DNA of 48,248 nucleotides from Desulfosporosinus sp. (lineage in GTDB: Bacteria; Campylobacterota; Campylobacteria; Campylobacterales; Arcobacteraceae): positions 1-48,248 of the forward strand of contig DYPS01000008.1 of assembly GCA_020719775.1 (NCBI GenBank). Reading direction: 5' to 3'. Shown piece by piece: positions 23,943 through 35,837 of this stretch. The first letter of the stretch is position 1. Each line of letters begins with the position of its first letter. Below the pieces are notes generated by a model that was not told the DNA's origin, ran no database searches, and saw only the letters and a program-made list of their open reading frames with translations. The position numbers and the translations under genes were made by a program.

Positions 23943-26126
23943 TCATTGTTTCTTTTTAGTAGTATACTCTTTTAAAATTTGTTAGGCCTTGCTTTTTGCC
24001 TCGCGAATCTTGTTAATATAATCAATTTTTTCTCCTTTTTAAACATTTATTTCCCCAACTTACACTTTCTAATGTTTTCCTACTGGGGAACTAGCTTTAG
24101 CTATATTACAAGTTGGTGAAGTACGAGACTCAGTTACGCTATGTTTGCTTTATATTCCAAGTTATCTCACTTATTTTTGCTAATTATTATGATTGTTCAT
24201 ACTCTTAATTCCTATTTTTTCAATGATATCATTAATACTTTTCATTTTAGCAGCTTTTTTCTCAATTGCTATTTGATCTTCTTCTTTACAAACTTCCTTT
24301 TTATATTTATCATTTCGATTGTAAATATCATTCAAATCCTTTTGGGATGTTGGTTCATTGCTTTGAATTTTGATATTAGTGCTAGCTGAAAGCGATTATC
24401 TTGATTGCTAGTTAGTTAAACTAGGAGAATTGATTTAGCTTCTAGTTTGTACTAGTTTTTGATGGTTATTAGCGGCTGCTAATTAATTAATATTAAGTTT
24501 GCCGCTCCTTATTCCTTACATGATTTCTCTTTAAATTTATTAAACATTTGGCTAACTGCCTCCTTCGATTTCAATTTAATGAGATGTAATGATTTTCATT
24601 TTATACTTATTAACTTTTTCAGCCTTTACTTAAAAGTCTTTATACTATGTTTTTCTATCAATTGGGATTCTCTCAGAAGAATCATTGTTGTTACTACTAA
24701 TGTTGCTGTTACTTTGATTACTTTGACTTGTTTGATTAGTTGCTACATGATTTGCTCTTTGCTGAGCTCTCTCTTCCAATATCTTTTGAACTTCGTTAAT
24801 TGTTTTATTTTTAGAGTACTAACTGGAATTTTTATGATATTTTGCATCTTCTTTTGGTTTGTCGCTGATAGTATTCGCTGTTTTTTTAGATTATTCCATA
24901 GACTTCTTTTCCATATTCAATTTGGCCAACTACTCTTCTAAAGAATCAAGTAAATCATTATCTTCAAAAATATACGTATTTTCTTTCGTAAATTATTACG
25001 GTTTGAATTCAGGCTAAAATGATTGATCAAAATTAATGATTCGTTCATTTTTACGTTCTTATGTCTGCATATGGTCATCATCTAATCTAAATTATTTTTA
25101 TTCAAAATTTTTCTTTGAAGCTGATGCTAATCCAAAATGATCAAATTGAGAGTTATTTTTCTGTTAAGTTGAATAATTTTTATGGACTTCTTCATTTTTA
25201 ATACTATTCTTTCCTTTAGATTAGTTTGATACATTTGAATTATCTATTTTGCTATTTTTGATTGAGTTTTCTTGTCCTGAGCTATTTCTGTCATCTGAAT
25301 TCATGAATACTAATTTAGTTCCATTTATAACAAAGTTTGGAGTGTTCTTTTTCTCAATTACTTCTTGAATTTTGCCGAATCTTCTCTAGAGGAGTTCTTA
25401 AAATTATAAATGCAATCTCTTTTGTTCAGCTTCATAAAATTAATGCAGATACTATTGATTTATTTACGACTTAGTTTTCTTTTTGCAATCTTTGGGACGA
25501 TAAGAATGATCAATTATTGATAAATATTAGGCATCGGTGTCAATGAATGCTTTAAGAAAGAAAGTTTAATCTTTTTCCTGTCTGGGAATAAAAGCAAGAC
25601 TGGAAATTAATACATCAGCCTTTATCTATGCTTTGATGAGTGCGTCTACAATCCCATCAATATTCCATTTAAAATTACTGGCGATAGTTCTATACTTTTA
25701 TCTACTAAGACCCGCTTCTAAGTTTTTCTTGAGGTCATCTATGTAAATTTCGAAGGAGATTTAGTGATATTAGTATAGGATATGCAAATTGTTCTCTTCT
25801 TTGAGCATTTTAGTTAGTTTAATGAGATGAGAGTTGCTGATTTATCGATAAATTTTCACTTTCTGCCGCAGCTGGGATATTTCTTCTTCAGTTAAATTTT
25901 CTTTAAGAATCTCCATGAAGGTATTTTAAGCCTCTTTCTTGAGTCCAAAGGGATAGTGACCGTGATAGCGATGGATTACTTCAACCATTTCAGATTCTTA
26001 ATGCCAATTATATTAAGTCAGAAAATAATATAAAACTTCGCATGTTAACAATGATTTATCCTAAAAGAAAAAAATAAAGAATAAACACCCGATATTGAGT
26101 TCTATTATAATCGATTCTTCAAGCAT
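23943..26126 (-). CDS. Asn/Ser-rich coiled-coil protein (681-727 aa)
   Basis: The secure part is one frame from ATG 25988 (MVEVIHRYHGHYPF) to TGA 23943-23945, 681 aa. The same frame continues upstream through protein-like sequence (LLTCEVLYYFLTQYNWHQE) to ATG 26126, adding 46 residues but also a phenylalanine-rich stretch (about 26060-26090) that resembles an intron of 26-28 nt. The true 5' end is therefore uncertain. The N-terminal 200 residues are helical and ordered (LTEEEISQLRQKVKIYRQ). Residues 230-680 are Asn/Ser/Lys-rich with coiled-coil patches (EDNDLLDSLEEQLAKLNM) and an SNQSNSNISSNNNDS tract. No known domain. It converges with DNAI1 (47 bp between stops). Confidence 0.75.
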
Positions 26127-26218
26127 TATACAGACAGCTTTTCTAATAAAATGTAAGCCAACTAACATTTTAATCCCAATATAAAGCTATTTCATTTGAT
26201 ACGATAAATCTGAAATTC

Positions 26219-27490
26219 ATGGAGAAATAATCAAGCGACAATTTGCATTCTTAATATGTAGTTTACTCATTTATAGCTAGAAGGTAACAGTTAGCGTGAC
26301 AGAACCACAAACAGATCCAGTCAAAGGATTTACTACCTATCTTGTATCTGGCACAGATGCAATTGGTACCTTTGAAATCAAAAGAAGATATAATGACTTC
26401 TTTTATTTGCGAGAAGCACTCGTTAAAAAATGGCCAGCCATATATATACCTCCTATTCCAGAAAAATTGCTTAAAGTATATATCAATGCATCTAGGGAAG
26501 CAAAGATGCCGAAAATATAGAAATTAGAAAGAAATATTTTGATTTCTTTCTCAAAAGACTAGGGAAAATTAAGCACTTGTTTTAAAGTCCAATTACTCAA
26601 TAATTTTTAAGAAATAAAGCCATTGAAATGGAAAAGGTATCAAATTATCAAATTTAGTTTTTCATTACTTTGCCAAATCCAAGATTTAGCGAGTTAGTGG
26701 TCTAGTACAAGAAGACTTATGAATAAATAAATTTTTAAAATGCTAATATGGGAGAAATAAGAAATAGTATATCCAATTTTAGTGGATTTTTGAAAAAGGC
26801 AGAAAAAGAGCTCTAAAGTTTGAGAGTGCAAGTAGAAAATATTGTAGAGGCGCGAGCAGGATTTACACAACATCTTAGTAGCATTATTTTTATTCAGACA
26901 CATGCAATGTAACCATGCTTCCATAATATTAAAAAAACGTGTATCTTTAATATCTTCCATAAGATGAAAAACAGGATCCGAAGCTTATTTTTGTTAATAA
27001 CCAACAAGTTCAAGACAACATAAAGTTATTTAAAGAAGTGTCGGCTGTAAATTCATTTGTATCTACTCTTGATTTGATCACATACTAAATTTTAGAAGTT
27101 AAAGCTATGGAGGAAGCTTACAAATTGAGATAAAAATGCGAAAATGATCAAAAGAACAAAGAAGAATAATTACTTAAAAATTAGGCTGAATTGGCTAAAC
27201 TTATGAGCGGAAAGACTACTTTGAAATCTATATTTTCACGAGGTTCTAAAAATTAACAAATATAAAAGATATAAAAGGACATACCTTAAATAAAAAGATA
27301 GATCCAAGCCTTATAATAATTTAACAAAATTTTGATTGTTATCTTCGGATCAAATGAGTTACCAAAATTCAAAAGAGAAAAGCAACTTCAATATTATAAG
27401 ATGATGTATGAAGTTTCTGAGAATGAATTGAAGTATCTATCAACATATGGCTAGTTTATGAGAAGTATTATGTTGGGGCTCACTAAATGA
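26219..27490 (+). CDS. PX-BAR sorting nexin (401 aa)
   Basis: Starts MEKQSSDNLHSQYKVTVSV. Introns at 26258-26280 (23 nt), 26476-26495 (20 nt) and 26941-26963 (23 nt) keep the frame. Residues 14-115 are a PX domain: TFEIKRRYNDFFYLREAL contains the RRY-x-DF phosphoinositide site, followed by the proline loop YIPPIPEK and KKYFDFFLKRLGK. The rest (about 150-401) is long, charged helix of BAR type. PX-BAR nexins bind PI3P membranes and shape tubules in endosome-to-Golgi or retromer-type recycling. A 21-nt GT..AG segment at 26637-26657 is in frame without a stop and could be an unrecognised intron; removing it would not alter the rest. Which SNX subfamily is not clear. Confidence 0.9.
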
Positions 27491-27536
27491 TTGATATGTG
27501 ATATGTGGCTTAGTATTCAAAAATTAATTATTAACA

Positions 27537-29181
27537 TCACTGCTCATCTTTGGATTGACTTTATAAAATTTAGTAGTTTAGGACTTCACGATTAGATATT
27601 CTTATTTTTTTGTTCTAAGATCTAGCTCTAGGTCTCCAGAGAATGCTTTACTGCATTTATTTACGAGATTATAGAGTGGTTTCGTATTACTTGGGCTATA
27701 GCGAATGATAGTTTTATTAGAAAACTTATGATCTGGCTGTTTGATTGAATTAATCAATACTAGCGAATATATCTATTCTGGCTGAGTTGACTTAAGGAAT
27801 ATGAGATTTGAACTTATTTTTCGAAGATTAAAGATTGAATTTTGCTCTTGTCAATTCATCAACTCTTCTTCTTCGAGAGGCACTGACAGCCAAAGAATCT
27901 TCACTTATGGCTATTCCATAACTAAGATTGACGAAGGGAATGGAAGAAATTTGTCGTAATCCATTATTGGTAAATTATTAATTGGTCATTTTGATTTTGT
28001 TTTCTAAATCATAAAATCAGTACTTGATTTTGAAGTTGAGAATGTTTTCTTTTTTATATTGTTGACTCCTGATACATAACTATTTGTATTTTTTGTTATT
28101 TTTTAGTCCTAGGGATTAAATTAAAGGTGCACAACATGAGCGCTCTGTCTTTTGATAGGTTTACCATTTAATTTAATTTCTCCATTCAAACTCTCAAAAT
28201 TGGTTAGGAGAGTTTCTATAGCACCTTTACCTTTCATTTTTTTCTTCAAACTCTAAAATTGTTCCCTAGCCTTCATCTACTTTCTACGAATCTAGATTAT
28301 TTGATATTTACTATTGCCTCAAATCGTGCTTTTTCAGATTATTTGACAGCTTACTATTCTAGCTTATCTTTTTTGTATCTCCTCAATCTATTAGTTGTCT
28401 CCATCTCTTCTTTAATATAGAGAGGTATTTCCTCGATCTTAACAAATTTTTATTTTTGAGTCTCTGCAGATACTAATGGTCTTCTCTTTCTTGTATGACA
28501 TGTTGCAGCTCTTTTTTATTCAACTAGCTATAGCTGTTCATCACATGCTTAAGCATGTCCGTCTTTATTATGTGATCTTCCGTTTTGCATTGTTGAAGGC
28601 CTCTAATTTCTCACAAAAACTGGAGAATTACTAAAATGTTAATTCTTATTTAATCGAATTTCTTCATTTTCTAGTTTTTATCCTTAAACAACAGAAGATC
28701 TTTGGCTGTAAATTCCAGTCCCATACTTAGTACTCCTTTCTCCAAGAGTATTTTTAGGGCTAAGTGTAGAATAATCATCGTATTGTTTTTTTAGTATAAG
28801 TCTTTTAGGAGCTAATGAGTCAACTGGAATATTGCATATAATCTTTGTAGCTACATTTTCGATTTGTGCAGGCTGAGAATATTAAATGGAGTTCAAATTT
28901 AGGTTGAGGTAGAGCGTTTTGTTATTTTGTTAATCTGTATGAATAGGTAATTTTTTGTTCAGATACCTATCGTACAGTACTTAAGCTCCTCTTCCAAGTA
29001 AAGTTTCGATTGAGTTACTTACAGAAATTGTGGCGTAATTTTTATTCATTGAGGAATATAGTTTGGTAAATATATTTGATATTTTATTACAAAGTTATGC
29101 CTCAAAGGGTCGGCCACAACAATACAATTCTAAAAAAAAGATAAATTATTGTAAGAACATTTCAATAACTTTCGCTTTCAT
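27537..29181 (-). CDS. Uncharacterised basic protein (534 aa)
   Basis: Starts MKAKVIEMFLQQFIFFLELY, though the next in-frame ATG at 29049 (MNKNYATISVSNSIETLL) is an alternative. Introns of 20 nt at 28292-28311 and 28004-28023. An N-terminal CCGRPFEAQLCNKISNIF segment leads to a basic, Ser/Asn-rich chain with a helical charged part (ERLRRYKKDKLEQQAVKQ-like, about residues 290-330). No membrane segment beyond the weakly hydrophobic start, and no recognised domain. It converges with the sorting nexin gene (46 bp between stops). Confidence 0.76.
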
Positions 29182-29407
29182 TTAAGTTATTCACATACAA
29201 ATTACAATCAAATTTTAAAAATTGATTCAATATTGGAAGAACTCAAACAAATGACTATTCAGTTTCAATTCGAATAGTTTTTTGAATTCTAATCAATATT
29301 GAAAAAATAAAAAATAAGTTAGTGAGTAGGAAGATAGAAAGAATAGAAGAGATAACTAGAATTGAGTTAGAATATATTTATAGATAGAATTGAAGAAGGT
29401 TTTTTGC

Positions 29408-29874
29408 TCAAAAGAAATTGGTTGAACTGACAATTTCGATTCCTTTGTAACCCAAACCGTCAAAATTTTTCAAAATGTTGTTCACATCATAACAATTTAT
29501 TTTTTGCACAAGATGACTGGGAGAGAGAGAAGAGCTAACAATTGTAGAGTGCTAAAACTTTTAGTCAGAATCCAAGGAGATATGTTTGTAACCACAACGT
29601 AACATGGTTTTTTAATTTTCATGAAAAATGCTTGTTTCTTCGGTGGGAATGTTGAGGTTGTAGTCAAAACTGTCGGACTTGTACTGTCGGATGAGAGTCT
29701 TCGCAGTAGAATAGTTGATGTTGAAGATGGTGGAAGACTGCATCATGAAAAAAGTACATCTCTAATTGAAAAACCTTCCTGAATTACCTTCTTCAAGAAT
29801 TTGATTTTAGTCTTGATCGGGATCTTGGCGTACTTCGATCTGTTTCCCACACTTCTGCGTTTGCGTTGATACAT
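29408..29874 (-). CDS. Small helix-turn-helix protein (148 aa)
   Basis: Starts MYQRKRRSVGNRSKYAK, very basic. A 20-nt intron at 29738-29757 falls inside the recognisable part: KFLKKVIQEGFSIRD joined to SSTIFNINYSTAKTLIRQY. This is a helix-turn-helix of the homeodomain-like/Psq type (helix, EGFSIRD turn, INYSTAKT recognition helix), a module shared by transposase DNA-binding domains and by many short ciliate proteins. The remaining 85 residues are polar with no catalytic domain, so this is not a complete transposase. It may be a domesticated DNA-binding domain or a solo regulator; the target is unknown. Confidence 0.78.
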
Positions 29875-29934
29875 TGACGATTAATTAATATAATATCATT
29901 TTAATTCATTTACCCAATTAAAGCATTCCCAAAT

Positions 29935-30426
29935 TCAGCAAGTCAACAACATTTACTATTCCTATACAGCATCTTTTTATGACTTAATTGGCTTTGAAAA
30001 ACTGTCTGGTAGGGCAAAAAATGACGAAATAAAATGAAATTTGCTCAATTTAATTAAAAAGTAATGATGCAAATGCTGATTGAGGTTTTCTAATATAAAC
30101 AGGTGATAATATAAATAAAGGGTAATAAAAAGAGTTAATTTAAATGAAAGTATAATATCTAACTGTATGTTTGGGAGTTGGCGACCGGAACTATGAAGTT
30201 GGTGTTATTTTTTGAATTGAAACAGTTGATATTTAAAAGATAAAGTTAACTAAATAAAAATTAAAACTTAATGATAATTTAAATATAGCAAATAAGTATT
30301 ATGCAGAAACTAAAAATAATCTAAGTCAGTTTATTCAATTAGTTGCATATTTTCTAACAATAAACATTTGAATCTATTTTGCCCATTGATTAATTGTGAT
30401 TATAGCTTCTTTGTTTCTTACTTCAT
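29935..30426 (-). CDS. Possible protein (163 aa, doubtful)
   Basis: TGA-free minus-strand frame starting MKQETKKLQSQLINGQNRF. Its first 50 residues look like a normal helical protein, but the later part is leucine/phenylalanine-rich low-complexity (FITLYLYYHLFIL) and may be non-coding or contain introns. The open frame extends 5' beyond the ATG for another 80 or more codons. No homologue recognised. Confidence 0.28.
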
Positions 30427-30767
30427 GAAAAATAATTGATTCGATATTAGTTCTGAATAAAACACCCCAAAAAATGTAATGCTAGTGAGGATTTAGATAA
30501 TTTATTGGACAATATATAGTTAAGTAACGGTAGACTCAATATATTGACAAAAGGTTGAGTTTTCTGTGCTGGATACAAAATTATATATTTGTACTGGAAT
30601 GATAGTTATAAAAGTTCGAAGGGGTATATCGTTTCAGGGATATGTTATTATTGGATGGGAGAATGAGTCGTTGTGAGAAGATGATAGGGTTGTAGGATTG
30701 AGAGGTAAGCTGAAATTCTTTGATTTTTAATGTTTAGAGGGCTATAATGATAAATATTGTTTGATTA
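30427..30767. other. Intergenic region upstream of the ABC gene
   Basis: About 340 bp. It is less AT-rich than other spacers between 30590 and 30700. A minus-strand frame is open here but has no ATG. It presumably contains the ABC promoter. Confidence 0.4.
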
Positions 30768-33700
30768 ATGCAAGCAGAGTAAGCTTCAATTGACGGTAAT
30801 CCTCTGTTTCGCTACCTGCATATTCATTGCTTCATCCATATGTATCGTGTTCTCAACAAATTCAATCCAAGTACCTCTTTCATCATTAAGGCGATTACTT
30901 CGGTAAGCCCCGATTTAAACTTTTCCGACGCATAGAACGTCTATATCACTCGAAATAAAATCATCAACTCTTCTACAATCTCATCTTCACCTACCTCAGC
31001 TAAATAGTAACTGGAGTCATCATCACCATTATTTATGCCTCACTTAATTTACTCGTCCCCGAACTCATTCGACAGTTTATGCACTTCATGAGAGAAAAAC
31101 ATCTTTAAAAGAAAGAGTATGGAGATTTCATTTAAAAATTCATAGTCATACAGTTTCTAAGGATATTCTTTTCAGAACATTCTAAAAGATTGTTTCATGA
31201 ACTAGCTATCAAAATCTAAAGCACACTGGCTCGTAAACTTGTCTCTAAATCCCTGAGAATGGCCAAGGAGTGCAGAGATCGCATCCCATAATCATAAATA
31301 ATTCAGCTATAAAACGTAGACCTAAAACTGATATTCACACTTTTCAGAAATATGAATATCGTATTTTAAGCTCCTTTTACAATCATTGTGGCATTAATAG
31401 TTCTCTTCAACTAAAGTTCTCATTATGGTTTTATCGGAGTTTATTGGTTTATGATAGCCTTTTTGTTGCAACGAGAGCTAGATGGAAGAATGATGCACTG
31501 CAATCAAACTAAACTTGATTTAATAGAAAAGCGTTCGAACATCAACTACGATCTCTTTGATAAAATAAAGTAGGCAAAGCTGATTGGTTGGGAGGATATC
31601 GTTATTTAAAAAAATAACAATTTATTCATCGAATAAAATCATGACCACTCTCTTTTTTATGGTTATGCCACACTATATGATATTACTCTACTCATGCTCC
31701 CAATTTTTGTTGTTTTTACTATCACTCTTTATGACGCCAATGAAGAAGATCCTATTACAGTCTAACAGGTATATCTTATGCTTTCTCTTCTTGGTGTTTG
31801 CTATAATCCTATGAAATCAATCAGAGTTATCTCAATCAATCTTCATGATGGACTTCACAGTCTCAAAAGACTTTCAAGATACTTCCACTTTCCTTAAGAA
31901 ACAAAGTCATCACTTATCGATACCAGCCAAGGATATGTCGGATAAATATCTATTCAGCAAGGTACTGTGGCAACATATCCTCACTCTAGCTATGATTTTG
32001 ATATTCGAGTTGATGTGGCTATAAATATTCAGCCTGGAGAACGATTGACTATTCTTGGTAAAAAGAAAGCTGGTTCCAGTTCATTTTTATAAATGTTGGT
32101 GGGCAATATGAAGAGAATTAAAGGAAAAATATACATAAATGGACAGATATCTTACTTATCTTAGAAATTATTTTTCTTGAAAGACACTGTTAGATAGAAC
32201 ATTCGTTTTTTGAATAACACGATTTCCAATTCTGAAATATAAGATATTTACAATGAATTAGGACTCAATATGGATTTTCGATTTGATGATGATCTGCAAA
32301 CAATGATGGATGATACCAATAAATTTTCAAAAATGGTTCTGAAAAAAATAGCCTTAGCAAGAGCTTTATGCGCAAATGCTGACATTTACATTTTGGATAG
32401 TCCTTATACAGATCTTGATTATGAAATTGTTCAGGTTGTTGAAAAACGATTGAGGTAATTATAAGAAAAAGGAAAAACAGTTGTAATATCATTTAAATAT
32501 CTATAACTCATAAAATAAACGGATCATTTAATCATTCTTGAAAGAGGAGAAGTAGATGAATATGGTCGTTTTTCAGAGTTGCTACCTTGTACATAGTCTA
32601 GAATTTTGTTTTTCCTGAAATCCAATGAAGATAGAAAATAAATTATGGAGCCTGAAACAGGAAGAATTTAAATGAGATTCCATTAAAGAGTAAAAAGTGC
32701 GATTAACTTCTAACTTAAATCAGCAGTTCCGTCTTTCAAAAAGGCTAAGATGAAATTAGCAAACCTTCCGTTGGCTAAGTTTGGGCTCAAATTAAAGTAA
32801 TAACAAAGAAAATAGAAAGTCCCAGTTAGTTAAAATTTTGAACATTTAGTAATGAAATTTTTGACTTCTGTTTCTTTTAAATAGAGTATCTTCATATGTA
32901 CCAATGAAATAATAAAGTTATAATCATTTTAGCTGCAGAAGTTTTACACATTTTCATCCACTTCTACATCGGTCACCTATAAGAATAATTCGGAAACGCA
33001 GACTACACTAAATTCAAAAACATGATGATAGCTGAAGTTATTCTAACTTTCTGTCTTGCTGGATTGATCTATCTCTAAGGCTAGTTCAGTACAATTTTAG
33101 CAATTATAATTGGTAACAAACTCTATTAAGAAAGTTTTTATGAGTTAGCACATAAAAGACTTTCCTGGTATTCCAACTAATACAGTGTAAAAATGGCAGA
33201 TAGATATAATCACGTACTGAGTTTGTTATTTAGGATTACTAATAAATATTTATAGCATGTCATAGCATATTTGGCATTTATAAAAATCTAGTTATTTTGA
33301 TTGCCACAATTGAGTTCATTTCAACCAATAGATCTAAACTTATTGCCATCTTCATTGTACTCGCATCAATCTATTATTCGATATTCTACCTCTTTCGCAA
33401 AATTTAACGGAGAATTGTTAAATATTACTATGATTATAAATATAGCTATGTTCGAGCCCTAGAAGAAAGTATCCAGGGTGCATAGTTATTTAATATTTGT
33501 GGACTCAAAACACAAGTCATTGAAAGAGCAGAATAAAAATATCAAAATTTGGCTTCATATAAGTTAGCAGAATCTTACACTGCTTATGGATTGTCATTAA
33601 TTTGCGATATATTATCTATCACATTGCTTGCAATTGGTATTGAATATGGAATATAAATGAAGATACATCACAGAGAGCAGCGTATTTCTATTGTCGCTAC

Positions 33701-34740
33701 ATCGATCTTTCTACTTATGAATATCTCTGAAGTTTTAAAAACAATTATCAGAGAAATGCTCAGTTTTGAAACATTCTTCTCTATAAATTTAGTAATTATG
33801 AAATTATGAAGATTCCTTTCATGGATATCGGTGACAAACCAGTTCAATCTGAAGATGATGAAGAAATCCCTCCTCTCAAACCTTCGGCAGATTTTAAAGG
33901 CTACAAACTTTAATTCAATAACCTTCTCCTCTAAGAAGCTGGTTAAAATTTGCAAAAGAATCATATATTTAGCTTGACCATAGAAGAAGGAGAAATTGTT
34001 CTTCTTTATGAGAAAGATAGTAGATTTAGAGATTTGATTTTGTTCGCGCTGACAAAAAATTTACCTATGTTCAATGAACCATAATTTTTCAAGTCCAAAG
34101 CTTCAACCATACGTTTGGGAGGAGTCAATATAAGAGATGCAAGACGTCGATGTATTTATAGTTTTATGTAGAATGGCATTCGATGATAGGAGTAATCACT
34201 AGTTAAAACTTTTATTTCAATGGCACTATTCGCTAGAATATAAATTGGAGAGAGTAAGTTTATGATGAAGATGAAGCTAGAAGATATGCTTACATGCTTA
34301 GATTCGATAAAGATTTTCCTAGAATCAGTTAGGATATACTCTCATCAAAGCTAAATATCGAGAGTAAAAAAATTAATAACACTCTCATTAAAAAAATTGC
34401 ATTACTACGTATTTTGGTTAAAAAACCAAAAGTTATTATTATTAAAGATACTGATGAAATTATTTAATCTCTTTCCATAACATAGTTGCTCAAAGAGGAA
34501 ATTCCAAATTGCACTATCATCAAAATTAGCAATCTTTTATAAACTTCATTTGATGTAACCAGAATTGTGGCCATGGACTGTATGGAAATTTTGCAAGATG
34601 GCGACCCCAACGATATTAAAACCAACTCAAAAAGCAAACTAGCAGAGGAACTTCGGGATGTGAATATAAACAGCTATAAATTCATGAAAAATCTTATGAT
34701 TGGGGGTAAAAATAGGGCAGGACCATTAGTTTTCAAGTGA
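30768..34740 (+). CDS. ABCC-like full transporter with degenerate nucleotide-binding domains (1290 aa)
   Basis: Five 20-nt introns (30871-30890, 32898-32917, 33214-33233, 33792-33811, 34152-34171) give 1290 aa. The architecture is that of ABCC/MRP half-repeats: TM block 1 (about residues 75-330), NBD1 (400-600), TM block 2 (680-990), NBD2 (1040-1260). Helices such as IVTGVIITIIYASLNLLV and LIAIFIVLASIYYSIFYL are clear. The ATPase motifs are badly altered. The Walker A position reads LGKKKAGSSSFL, so the invariant Lys is Ser; the LSGGQ position reads FSKMVLKKIALARA; Walker B is YILDSP without the catalytic Glu. In NBD2 the P-loop is replaced by LLYEKDSRFRDL and the signature is absent. The frame and all splice sites are intact, so it is not an obvious pseudogene. 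I infer a non-hydrolysing relative of unknown role. Confidence 0.85.
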
Positions 34741-34806
34741 ACATGATTTGTAAAGTTATTTATTAGTTGCATCAGTAAAATGGGTAATTTCATTATCAGG
34801 AAAAGC

Positions 34807-35692
34807 TCAGTTTCTGGCTGTTTTGGGACGCTACATCGGCTTGGAATCAATTTTACTTCCATAATGACCAAAATCACTAGGTTTTTGATATTCACCTGGG
34901 CCTGGAGTATCTTTGTTACCAGCTAAAACAAGTTCTCTTTTTTGATTGAGAATAGATCTTCTCCCTGAGCTTTTCATATTTGATAATAGATATATTCCGT
35001 CAGGTTCGATTGTGTTTTGAATTGAGTAATCACTAGGTCCAGGAGTATTTTTTTCTAATTTAATCAAAGCTTACATTTTGAAAATCTATTAGTTTTAATG
35101 AAAGAATTAGAATTCTGAGTTTTATTTTTAGAGTTATAAAAGTTTCTACCACTTCCAATCAGATCTATTGTTTCATATTTGCCTGGCCCAGGAAATTATT
35201 TCAGTTGTTTGGCTTATTCGTTATTAGGTATGAAATCTAAATAAGGGATATGTTACAATTTTTTGGGTAAGCAGTTTTAGGGCGCATAGAATATGACCTA
35301 GAAGATTTAATGAGACTTTCATTTAATTCATAGGGGGATGGAGTTTTTTATTGTTGCTTGAGATAATTTGAGTAGAGAAGCTGATCACGATTATATCCAA
35401 AAGAAAAACCTCTCTACTTCTTGAGTGAAAAATCAGTCTTTGCCTCATATTTTCCTGGTGATGGATTGGTCAGGTTAACTCCATCAAAGACCTTTGATCG
35501 ATTGCCATATCCTATTCCTGATTTTCTTCTGCTTGCTCCAGAAGGTAGATCATAACTGATGGTGTTAGTGTAGCCTCTTTTGTCTTTAAATCTTGGAGAT
35601 TTTGAAAAAGACCATTGTGTTTTAGCAGAAGAAGTATTGGCTTGATGATTGAAGATTTGTTGAGTGGTCTCCAGCTTTCCTGTGATATTCAT
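34807..35692 (-). CDS. STPGR (Pro-Gly repeat) protein, third copy (281 aa)
   Basis: Starts MNITGKLETTQQIFNHQ. Introns of 20 nt at 35237-35256 and 35055-35074. Repeats: NPSPGKYEAKTDF (about residue 80), TPSPYELNESL, QFPGPGKYETIDL, NTPGPSDYSIQ and DTPGPGEYQKPSD. SYSMRPKTAYPKN and the terminal MQRPKTARN resemble the RPKTA signatures common at the ends of SHIPPO-like proteins. It has the cleanest PGP-x-x-Y repeats of the three copies in this window. Probable ciliary or cortical microtubule protein. It converges with the ABC gene (66 bp between stops). Confidence 0.88.
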
Positions 35693-35837
35693 TAGTTTTA
35701 TTTATTAATAATATCGAATAATTATAACTAATTGCCAAAATCAACAGAAAAAATTAATTCATAAATGAATGAGATACTGCTAATATTAAAGATTTTCTTT
35801 TTGTTATTTATTGAACTATTGATCATTATAACATATC

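Noticed and set aside
24141-24941. Plus-strand hydrophobic frames resembling membrane proteins
   Set aside because: They are antisense to an Asn/Lys/Glu-rich coiled coil; Phe/Leu/Ile runs are the expected reverse complement.
30768-31000. Apparent one-base frameshift at the start of the ABC transporter
   Set aside because: A canonical 20-nt intron at 30871-30890 joins MYRVLNKFNPS to GDYFGKPRFK and restores the whole frame, so no mutation is needed.
34674-34895. Minus-strand frame past the third STPGR stop
   Set aside because: The correct frame ends at RPKTARN with TGA at 34807, a natural end for the family; the other frame is a shadow.
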